Assembly: GCA_964403795.1 (NCBI GenBank)
Contig: CAYOHP010000013.1
Coordinates: 37,647 to 89,825 of the forward strand
Direction of reading: 5' to 3'
Source: CAYOHP01 sp964403795 [NCBI: uncultured bacterium]
GTDB lineage: Bacteria; Muiribacteriota; UBA6191; CAZXTJ01
Length of the DNA: 52,179 nucleotides
In this document: one piece after another, positions 41,699-48,645 of the stretch
How positions within the stretch are numbered: position 1 is the stretch's first letter
How the letters are laid out: each line of letters begins with the position of its first letter
Made by a program: the position numbers and the translations under genes
The notes under the pieces: generated by a model
Told to the model about the DNA's origin: nothing
Databases searched by the model: none
What the model saw: the letters and a program-made list of their open reading frames with translations, nothing else

Positions 41699-42916
41699 GT
41701 GACCGGCTTGACGATCCCCCCTCCCCGACTAGGCTGGCGCCATCCTCGGGAGGTCCGCCTGGTCCCCACGCGTCCGGCCACGGCCCTGGCGCTGGCTCTG
41801 CTGGCGCCGGTGACGCTCGCCCTCTCGAGGGCCCGGGCCGAGGCGCTCCCGTCCTCGCCTGCCCGGGAGACCCGCACCGCCGGTGCCTTCGCCGCCCTGC
41901 ATGGGAAGAGCGAGCCCGCCCCCCGGATCCACCGGGTCGGCACCGCAGCCGTGGTCACGGTCCATTCCGAAGCTCCGGACCTGCCCCCCGCCTTCCTCCC
42001 CGCCCTCGCGGCCGCCGCCCGGGAACTCGAGACCGTCTTCGGTCCGCTCACGAAGCCCCTGGCCGTCCGGATCGGCGGCCCCTCGACCTCGATGACGGTG
42101 GCCTACAACCCGGCCGAGGATGCGGTGATCTTCCCCGGTCATCGCCAGGCCCGGGACTTCGGCCTCCATGACCACGACCGTCTCCGCCACGAGGTCTTCC
42201 ATGCCTGGGTCGCCCGGGCCCATCCCCACCTGGTCACCCCCGAGGCCCTCGACCGGGAGGAGACCCGCACCCTCCACGAGGCCGCCGCCGACTTCTTCGC
42301 CTGGCTCGCGGACGACGACGGCGACTTCGGCGAGGACTACACGAGCCCGCCCCGTGCCCTTCGCCAGTACCGCACCCGGCTCCGCTTCCCCCTGGTGCAG
42401 GGCTCGCACGCCCGGGGCAACGCCCTGACCAGCTACTGGATCGGGAAGCGACGCACCCTCTCCGACCTGGCGGCCGGCATCGCCCGAGGCTGCGAGACCC
42501 CGGAGTGCATGGTCGATACCGAGGACCGTCGCGAGTTCGGTCCCGATCCTGCGACCCGACCGGAGATCGCGGTGAGCGTCGAAGGACTCCCGGCCTCGTC
42601 CCTGGGACGCTACCGGATCGCCCCCGGCGCAGTACTCCGGCTCGAGGCGAACCCGGTGCTCGCGGCCGAAGGCAACACCCTCACCACCGCCTTCGCCACC
42701 CCGACCGGGACACCCGTCGCCGGCTGGCGTTTCGAGCCGATCGAGACCGGCCCCGCCCTCCGGCGCTTCCGGATCCGCCCGGCTCCCGACGCACCTCCCG
42801 CCAAGGTGGTGGTCCGGCACCTGCAAGCCGGAGTGGTCGTCGGGTTCGACGTGGTGTACCTGTCCGCCCGCGGGACGGACTCCTTGCCTACCCGCCCCGA
42901 CGGCCTCGCTCCCTGA
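41699..42916 (+). CDS. Secreted HEXXH (gluzincin-like) metallopeptidase
   Basis: 405 residues if started at GTG 41699, the only conventional start before the signal peptide. Promoter and ribosome-site positions instead favour CTG 41759, giving 385 residues that begin directly with the signal peptide (VPTRPATALALALLAPVTLA). The zinc motif is LRHEVFHAWVAR (His164, Glu165, His168 in GTG numbering), and a glutamate about 26 residues later in LHEAAADFFAWLADD fits a gluzincin third ligand. A beta-rich C-terminal domain (about 290-395) has no match I know. Divergent from the M23 peptidase gene. The exact family is unassigned. Confidence 0.75.
   Translation: MTGLTIPPPRLGWRHPREVRLVPTRPATALALALLAPVTLALSRARAEALPSSPARETRTAGAFAALHGKSEPAPRIHRVGTAAVVTVHSEAPDLPPAFLPALAAAARELETVFGPLTKPLAVRIGGPSTSMTVAYNPAEDAVIFPGHRQARDFGLHDHDRLRHEVFHAWVARAHPHLVTPEALDREETRTLHEAAADFFAWLADDDGDFGEDYTSPPRALRQYRTRLRFPLVQGSHARGNALTSYWIGKRRTLSDLAAGIARGCETPECMVDTEDRREFGPDPATRPEIAVSVEGLPASSLGRYRIAPGAVLRLEANPVLAAEGNTLTTAFATPTGTPVAGWRFEPIETGPALRRFRIRPAPDAPPAKVVVRHLQAGVVVGFDVVYLSARGTDSLPTRPDGLAP
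41708..41735 (+). promoter_or_regulatory. Promoter inside the apparent 5' end of the metallopeptidase gene
   Basis: TTGACG (41708-41713) and TAGGCT (41730-41735) are 16 bases apart. Transcription would begin near 41742, downstream of the GTG at 41699. A strong ribosome site GGGAGG follows at 41748-41753. This arrangement points to initiation at about 41759. Confidence 0.6.
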
Positions 42917-42941
42917 CGGGCTTCCCCTCCCCCGGTAGGCT
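42913..42941 (+). promoter_or_regulatory. Promoter ahead of the pseudopilin-like cluster
   Basis: CTGACG (42913-42918) and TAGGCT (42936-42941) are 17 bases apart; the -10 is identical to that of the gene upstream (41730). Transcription would start near 42948, giving a leader of about 160 bases to the ATG at 43107. That leader has an open frame starting GTG 42954, but its composition does not look like a protein N-terminus. Confidence 0.45.
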
Positions 42942-43106
42942 CCCGCTGCACCCGTGTCCCTCCACCTCGGCCCTTCGAGGGGGCAACCGGTCCCGCGCCC
43001 TGGACCGTGGCGAGTCATTCTGCCCCGGTCCTCCCTCCTGCCAGCCCGGGGACCCGCTCCCTGCCTTCCCCCTGACCATGGCACGCGCCGTGCGGTATCG
43101 CAGCGC

Positions 43107-43580
43107 ATGCAACGACGACGACGACGACCCGGCTTCACGATGCTGCTCCTGGTCATGGGAGCCGCCCTGCTGATGATGATCTGGGCCCTGGCCCAGCGCT
43201 TCGTGGGCGGCACGGTGCGGAAGAACGTGCTGCTGGCCGAGGCCGGGCGCCTCTGCCAGATCGCCGCCACCACCGCCATCGAGGAGGGCGTCGAACTCTT
43301 CACCGCCCAGGCCAATGAGAGCGAGGAGGTCGACGAGGAGCTGCCCGACGAGTCGCTCGGGGTCAAGATGCGCCAGATGCAGCCGGGAGACGTGATCGAG
43401 TTCTCCTACCGGCCCGAGCTGGCGGAGCGGGAACACGGCGATCGCTCGGTCGAGATCGGCGAGGTCAGCGGCCGGATGTTCCTGCAAGGCGTCTACGACG
43501 AACGGGGCGAGCCGCCCCGCAAGTTCAACTGCAAGAAGTACGCGGCGTTCCTCCTGAAGTGGTCCCGGGTCCCTGGCTGA
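43107..43580 (+). CDS. Single-pass, pseudopilin-like membrane protein
   Basis: 157 residues from ATG 43107. It starts MQRRRRRPGFTMLLLVMGAALLMMIWALAQ: a basic leader, Gly before Phe, then a hydrophobic helix, as in type IV pilin and type II secretion pseudopilin precursors. The glutamate normally at position 5 after the cleavage site is Leu, as in some GspK-like tip subunits. The rest is short, acidic and unrecognised. It heads four codirectional genes, two more of which have prepilin-type N-termini, so it is probably a minor component of the same fibre. The longer GTG 42954 start is unlikely. Confidence 0.65.
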   Translation: MQRRRRRPGFTMLLLVMGAALLMMIWALAQRFVGGTVRKNVLLAEAGRLCQIAATTAIEEGVELFTAQANESEEVDEELPDESLGVKMRQMQPGDVIEFSYRPELAEREHGDRSVEIGEVSGRMFLQGVYDERGEPPRKFNCKKYAAFLLKWSRVPG

Positions 43581-43589
43581 CCCCCCGAG

Positions 43590-43973
43590 ATGGACCGGGA
43601 GCAAGCCGAGCTCTTCGGCGACTGGTCCCCCCCACAGGCTGTGGGGATCGTGGAGTTCGCAGTGACCGCCTCGTCCGAACTGGACGGCACCCGGGTGAAC
43701 AAGCGGGTGCGCTGCCGGAGGCAGTTCAAGATGACCATGGCCCCCTGCCCGGAAGCCCTGGCCGAGATGATGGGGAGCGGCTTCGGCTCGATGGTCCACC
43801 TGAACCCGGTGGAGCTCGGCCGCACCGTGGACGGCTGGCGCGAGCCGGCCAGTCCCCGGGCCCGCCGAAAGGCGAAGTCGAGCCTGGGGATCCGGCCCGG
43901 CGAGGGCGACCGTACACCCAATGCACCCGGGACTCCCGACGACCCGGCGCTGCCCCTGGAAGGCACTCCATGA
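43590..43973 (+). CDS. Small protein of unknown function in the pseudopilin cluster
   Basis: 127 residues from ATG 43590, nine bases after the previous stop and ending in an ATGA overlap with the next gene. It has no signal peptide or membrane helix. The middle (QAVGIVEFAVTASSELDGTR, then VNKRVRCRRQFKMTMAPCPE) looks folded and contains two cysteines; the C-terminal 40 residues are basic and Pro/Gly-rich. No match to a known family. Position suggests an accessory role for the pseudopilin-like proteins. Confidence 0.6.
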   Translation: MDREQAELFGDWSPPQAVGIVEFAVTASSELDGTRVNKRVRCRRQFKMTMAPCPEALAEMMGSGFGSMVHLNPVELGRTVDGWREPASPRARRKAKSSLGIRPGEGDRTPNAPGTPDDPALPLEGTP

Positions 43974-44734
43974 CGCGCCATGACGCGCCCCGCCCTGCGA
44001 CCTCCGGCCGGCGCCGCGCCTTCACCCTCCCCGAGGTGATGATCGCCACCGGTCTGGCCCTGCTGATCGCCGGCGTGGTGATCCGGGTGCTGGTCTCGGG
44101 GTCCCGCCTCTTCGTCTCCGGGATCGCCGCGGCCCGGGGACCGGAAGCAGCCCTGCTCCTCATGGACCGCTTCGAGGAGGACATCACCGCGGTGCTGCAG
44201 GTCCCGGGCGACCCCCGGCCGCCCATGGCCACCGACACCGCCCGGCTGGCCTTCTACAAGCAGTCGCCCGGCTGGACCACGCCCTCGCTCACGGTCGGCG
44301 AGCCGGTGATCTGGGAGCTCGACGACGGCCGCGACCTCCCGCACCACCCGGTCCGCAACGGCGAGGTCCTGGAGGGTATCGAGATCGACAGCTGGAGCTT
44401 CCAGGTCCTCGAGCCCGACCTGGAGTCGGACCGACCCGGCTGGTACCTGGCCTTCTCCATGACCTTCCCCACCGGGGGCGGCAAGCCCTACACCCTCTCG
44501 CGTCTCGTCCATCTACCGCAGCCCTCGGCGAACTTCCTCTACTTCCCGGCCTTCGGGGGCGAGATCCTCCCGGGCGCGGTCCGCCTGCTCCCGCCTCCCG
44601 AGCGCGAGCCCCTGTTCGAGACCCTGGCGCCCCCGGATCCCGAGGCCCCGGGCTCCCGGCCCCCGCCCTCGGTACCCCCGGTCGGCACCGGGTCCCTCTC
44701 CTTCACCACCGCCTCCGAGGAGGTCCTCCCTTGA
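43970..44734 (+). CDS. Type IV prepilin-like / type II secretion minor pseudopilin
   Basis: 254 residues from ATG 43970. The N-terminus SGRRRAFTLPEVMIATGLAL has the prepilin signature, with Ala rather than Gly before the processed Phe and the conserved Glu at +5. A hydrophobic helix and a beta-rich globular domain follow (GWYLAFSMTFPTGGGKPYTL). The C-terminal 50 residues are Pro-rich. By length and order it resembles a GspJ-like subunit. It overlaps both neighbours by 4 bases. No prepilin peptidase, secretion ATPase or secretin gene is in the window. Confidence 0.8.
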   Translation: MTRHDAPRPATSGRRRAFTLPEVMIATGLALLIAGVVIRVLVSGSRLFVSGIAAARGPEAALLLMDRFEEDITAVLQVPGDPRPPMATDTARLAFYKQSPGWTTPSLTVGEPVIWELDDGRDLPHHPVRNGEVLEGIEIDSWSFQVLEPDLESDRPGWYLAFSMTFPTGGGKPYTLSRLVHLPQPSANFLYFPAFGGEILPGAVRLLPPPEREPLFETLAPPDPEAPGSRPPPSVPPVGTGSLSFTTASEEVLP

Positions 44735-46863
44735 ACCCCGGGAGCCATTCCCGCATCGCCGCCTTCCCTCACCGGACCCCGCATTCCCGCCCCCGCGCCG
44801 GTGCCACCCTGGTCGAGCTCCTGTTCGCGGCCGCGGTGCTGGCAGCCCTGCTGCTCGGCACCTGGACGCTGAACTACTCCGGCTTCACCTGGAGCGCCGA
44901 TCTGGCCCGCCGGGAGACCGCCGAGAGCCTCTCCCGGAACCTGCTCGACCGCTTCGGCCGGCTCCCGCTCGACAACCTCGACCGCCTCTTCGGCCTGGCC
45001 ACCGAACTCGACGTCGATGCCCTCGACGACCTGACCCTGGCGGTCAGCGACCCCCGGGAGCGGGCCAAGCTCCGCGCCGAAGGCTTCGAGCGCAAGCTCG
45101 AATACACCCCGATCGGCGAGGGCAAGCGCGCCGCCCTGTTGCGGACCCGGGTCTCCTGGCGCCTTCCCGGAGGCGTCCGCCGCAGCCTCTCGCACAGCCG
45201 CTACGTGGTCTCCCCCGAGGCCATGCCCGACGGTCTTGCCCAGGCCCCGGGCTTCTCCGAGGTCGCCTCTCGCCAATCGTGGGGAAGGCGGGAAACCTGG
45301 GCCCGGGCCACCTCCGGGGAGCTCGACGGGGTCTCCCGAGCCAGCGACAAGGGCGGCGCCGCGGCCGCTCTGACCCCGGGCGGGGTCCCCGCCCTTCCCG
45401 CCGGCGGACCGGCCCCGGTCGACGCCGCCGGGTTCGGGATCGCCTCCGATCTCCAACTGAGGAAGGCCCGGCTCCCGATCCCGGATCGCAGCCCCGGCGA
45501 GCGGGCACCGGACCCGGGGACCGAAGGGTGGCTCGCCCGCCAGGAGGAGCCGATCGCCTTCGCCGGGCGCCCCGAGACGGTGGCCCGCCTGCTCGGTCCC
45601 CAGGGCCTCATGGGAGGTCGCTACGGCGACCCCGCGGCCCGCCGGGCCGCCCGCGCCGCCAGGGCCGAGCGCCGCTTCCTGGCGCGAACCGGGGTCGAGA
45701 CCCGCTCCTGGATCCAGGACGAGATCCCCGACGGCATCTATCTCTACCGGCTCGAGGTGCTCGACCTGCGCACCCCGGAAGGCGACGGCACCGTGACCGG
45801 GGTCTTCCAGTTGAAGGGCGAGCCCGGCGAGTACCGGCTGGTCGAGCAGGACCAGTACGCGAGCCGCGAGCTCGCCACCCGGAAGCTCGCCGGCGAGGTC
45901 GTGCTCGAGTCCCGTCGTCTCGCCGATCAGGACGGCCGGGGCGACGATCGCCAGGCCGCCCTGCACCGCACCGAATCCCGCATCTACGTGGTGCGGTCGA
46001 CGCCCGACCCCCTGGAGCGGAAGCTGGCGATCCGCGCCCTGCCCCTGCCGGATGGCAGCAAGGACGGCACCACCGCCACCCGGAAGCTCCAGGCCGAGCT
46101 GCTCCGGGAGCTGGCGTTCGCCCCGGTCGACGGCTCTGCTCCCGATCCGGTCCGGGACGCGGCCGGAGCCGACGGTGCGATCGCGGCGGCCGACGAGCCG
46201 GAGGATCCCTGCGCCCGGACCGCCTGCGTCAAGGAGACCTCGCGCATGGCGGTCCGCATGGAAGTTCCCAAGGGTCCGGCCCCAGCCGCGCCCGGTGCGG
46301 CCCGGATCGCCGGCCTGGCGCCGGGGAAGAAGCCTTCCCTGACGGATCCCTCGGACGCGGCGATCCTGGAGGATGCCCGGCGGCTCGCAGGGACCGACCC
46401 CGGCGCGGCCGCGCTGCTCCTCGAACGCTACCTGCGCTCGCGTCCCGGGGACGCCGAGGCCCGGGCGCTCCGGGGGCGGGTCCTGGCCGTGCTCCGTCGC
46501 CACCGGGAGGCGATCCGCGAGCTCGAGATGGCGGCCGACGCCAAGGCCGATCCGCTGGTCCACGCCGACCTCGCCGGGGTGCTCCTCCTCGAGCGTCGAC
46601 CGGACGAGGCCGAGGCCATCCTGCGTCGAGCCAACGACCTGGGGATCCAGGATCCCCGCCTCGCCACCCTCGAGGGCGCGGTCGACGACCTCCGCGAGTT
46701 CCTGGCAGCGCCTGGGGATCCGGTCGGCGATGGCGCCGCGGCCCCCGCGCCCCCGCCTCCCGAGGGCACCGCGGTCGTGGCCCCCGAACCCGGGGGCGCC
46801 TTCATGGCGTGGAGCACCGGAGACCAGACGGGGTCCGTCTCCTTCTCCCCACCCCGACGTTGA
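44731..46863 (+). CDS. Prepilin-type N-terminus fused to a long tail with TPR-like repeats
   Basis: 710 residues from TTG 44731, which overlaps the previous stop as TTGA. After a 24-residue basic leader comes G-ATLVELLFAAAVLAALLL, a good prepilin cleavage and helix with Glu+5. A beta-rich region (to about 160), long Ala/Arg/Asp-rich segments, and a C-terminal helical part (about 540-670: LLLERYLRSRPGDAEARALR, HREAIRELEMAADAKADPLV, RRPDEAEAILRRANDLGI) follow; the last resembles three TPR units. Ordinary pseudopilins are 150-300 residues, so this is an unusual long form. A role as fibre tip or cargo adaptor is inference. Confidence 0.75.
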   Translation: MNPGSHSRIAAFPHRTPHSRPRAGATLVELLFAAAVLAALLLGTWTLNYSGFTWSADLARRETAESLSRNLLDRFGRLPLDNLDRLFGLATELDVDALDDLTLAVSDPRERAKLRAEGFERKLEYTPIGEGKRAALLRTRVSWRLPGGVRRSLSHSRYVVSPEAMPDGLAQAPGFSEVASRQSWGRRETWARATSGELDGVSRASDKGGAAAALTPGGVPALPAGGPAPVDAAGFGIASDLQLRKARLPIPDRSPGERAPDPGTEGWLARQEEPIAFAGRPETVARLLGPQGLMGGRYGDPAARRAARAARAERRFLARTGVETRSWIQDEIPDGIYLYRLEVLDLRTPEGDGTVTGVFQLKGEPGEYRLVEQDQYASRELATRKLAGEVVLESRRLADQDGRGDDRQAALHRTESRIYVVRSTPDPLERKLAIRALPLPDGSKDGTTATRKLQAELLRELAFAPVDGSAPDPVRDAAGADGAIAAADEPEDPCARTACVKETSRMAVRMEVPKGPAPAAPGAARIAGLAPGKKPSLTDPSDAAILEDARRLAGTDPGAAALLLERYLRSRPGDAEARALRGRVLAVLRRHREAIRELEMAADAKADPLVHADLAGVLLLERRPDEAEAILRRANDLGIQDPRLATLEGAVDDLREFLAAPGDPVGDGAAAPAPPPPEGTAVVAPEPGGAFMAWSTGDQTGSVSFSPPRR

Positions 46864-46887
46864 TCCGGCGCCTCCATGGGCTACCTT
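46860..46887 (+). promoter_or_regulatory. Promoter giving a probable leaderless mRNA
   Basis: TTGATC (46860-46865) overlaps the stop of the pseudopilin fusion gene and is 16 bases from TACCTT (46882-46887). The ATG at 46894 lies exactly where transcription should begin, and no ribosome site precedes it. Confidence 0.55.
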
Positions 46888-46893
46888 GGCCGC

Positions 46894-48645
46894 ATGCTGC
46901 CGCGCCCCGTGTTCCTCTCGCTCCTGGCTGCCGGGCTGGTCCTGACCGCCGCGGGCGCCCGAGGTGAGACCCCGATCCTGCCGCTCACCGAGGTGAAGCC
47001 CGGGATGCGGGGCGAGTGGCGCACCGTGGTCCGCGGCAACCAGATCCGGAGCTTCCCGCTGGTGGTGCTCGGCCTCTCCGAACACTTCATCGCCCCGGGG
47101 GTGCCGGCGATCCTCTGCGAGGCCCTCGACGAGGAGAACCGGGCCTCGGGGCCGGTGGCGGGGATGAGCGGGAGCCCGGTCTACTTCGACGGCAGGTTGG
47201 CCGGCGCCTATGCCTACGGCTTCCTCCTCGCCAAGGACCAGGCGCTGATCGGGGTGACCCCGATCGAGTCCATGCTCGGGGTGCTCGACATGCCGCGGGC
47301 CGAGGGTGACCTGGGCCGTCCGCCGCCTGCAGGCCCGGCGCGTCCGGTGCCGATCGGGCCCTACCCGACCCAGGCCGTGGGCGGACTTTCCAGCCTTCCC
47401 ACCCCGTTCATGGTGGCGGGAGCCAGCGAGCGGGTGCTGGCCCCGTTCCGCACCCGGCTCGAAGCCCTGGGGCTCCGTCCCATGGCGGGACCAGCCGGCG
47501 GACCCGGCGGACTCACCACCGCCCCCCTCGACCTGGTTCCGGGAGCTCCGCTCTCGGTCCTGCTCATGGACGGCGACCTCGGGATGCACGGGGTCGGGAC
47601 CGTGACCTGGCGGGAGGGCAACCGGGTCCTCGGGTTCGGGCATCCCATGTTCGGCGATGGACGGATCGAACTCCCGGCCGGCGGCGCCGAGATCCTCACC
47701 GTGGCGCGCAGCTACCTGAGTTCGTTCAAGGTCTCGAACCCCGGTCCGGCGACGGCCACCCTGGTCCAGGACCGGCTGGCGGCGGTGGAGGTCGAGATGG
47801 GACGCACCGCCCCCACCACCGCACTTTCCCTGCAGGTCTCGCCCGAGGGCCGACCGACTCGCACCTACAAGAGCCGCATGGCCCGCCACCGCTCGCTGTC
47901 GCCGCTGCTCTCGGCGATCGGGCACTACCTGGTCATGACCCAGGCCCCCGACGCCGACGCCTCCTCGACCTGGGAGCTGACGACCCGCTGGACGCTCGCC
48001 GGCTTCCCGCCCATCACCACCCGCGACCTGGCGGCCGGACCGGGGGGCGACCTCCAGCTGGCGATCCGTCACCTGATCGCCTTCGGGAACCTGCTCGAGA
48101 GTCCCGACCGTCTGCCCGAGATCGTCTCGGTCGAGTCCGCGATCCGGGTCCTGCCCGGGATCCGCACCGCCCGGCTCGAGGGCCTGACCCTGATGACCCG
48201 CGAGGCCCACGCCGGGAAACGTCTCGACCTGGTCGCCGAGGTGCGCCATTGGCGCGGCGAGCGGACCCGTCACCGGTTCTCGCTGCCGGTCCCGGCCGAT
48301 GCCTCCGGATCGCGACTCACCGTGATGGTGGGGGACGCGGGCGCCGCCGAGAGCGAGGACGATCTCGACCAGGGTGGTCCCCTCGACCTCGCGGCCCGGA
48401 TCTCTCGCCTCGCCGAGCGCCGCAGCCGGAGCGAGCTCACCGCCAAGCTGCTCCGCCCCAGTCGCGGCACCGTCGTCTCGGGCGCCCGGCTCCGGGATCT
48501 CCCGGCCTCGATCCGCGACCTCATGGTCTCGTCCCGGGTGGACGTCGCAACGGCCTCGCTCGATGCCGTCACGGTCGCCGAGGTGCGCCTCGATCTGGGA
48601 GTGGAAGTCGAGGGGCGGAAGTCGATGGAGGTCGAGGTCCCATGA
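46894..48645 (+). CDS. SpoIVB-like S55-family serine peptidase domain protein, secreted
   Basis: 583 residues from ATG 46894, preferred over ATG 46876 because the promoter would start transcription at 46894 and the signal peptide (PRPVFLSLLAAGLVLTAAGA) begins there. Near the N-terminus: LTEVKPGMRGEWRTVVRGNQ and the serine box GPVAGMSGSPVYFDGRLAGA (GMSGSP 90-95), then LIGVTPIESML. Around residue 250 is GFGHPMFGDGRIELPAGGAE, containing the likely catalytic His250. These are S55 elements, but in B. subtilis SpoIVB the histidine box precedes the serine box. There is no PDZ domain. It probably processes or chaperones the large propeller protein whose gene overlaps its stop. Confidence 0.8.
   Translation: MLPRPVFLSLLAAGLVLTAAGARGETPILPLTEVKPGMRGEWRTVVRGNQIRSFPLVVLGLSEHFIAPGVPAILCEALDEENRASGPVAGMSGSPVYFDGRLAGAYAYGFLLAKDQALIGVTPIESMLGVLDMPRAEGDLGRPPPAGPARPVPIGPYPTQAVGGLSSLPTPFMVAGASERVLAPFRTRLEALGLRPMAGPAGGPGGLTTAPLDLVPGAPLSVLLMDGDLGMHGVGTVTWREGNRVLGFGHPMFGDGRIELPAGGAEILTVARSYLSSFKVSNPGPATATLVQDRLAAVEVEMGRTAPTTALSLQVSPEGRPTRTYKSRMARHRSLSPLLSAIGHYLVMTQAPDADASSTWELTTRWTLAGFPPITTRDLAAGPGGDLQLAIRHLIAFGNLLESPDRLPEIVSVESAIRVLPGIRTARLEGLTLMTREAHAGKRLDLVAEVRHWRGERTRHRFSLPVPADASGSRLTVMVGDAGAAESEDDLDQGGPLDLAARISRLAERRSRSELTAKLLRPSRGTVVSGARLRDLPASIRDLMVSSRVDVATASLDAVTVAEVRLDLGVEVEGRKSMEVEVP

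Noticed and set aside
42954-43106. N-terminal extension of the first pseudopilin-like protein from GTG 42954.
   Set aside because: It would add 51 Pro/Arg-rich residues before the basic leader. Prepilin-type leaders are short, and an ATG exists at 43107.
46894-48645. Evidence for endospore formation from a SpoIVB-like protein.
   Set aside because: The motif order and lack of PDZ differ from SpoIVB, the genome has outer-membrane genes, and related S55 proteins occur in non-sporulating phyla.
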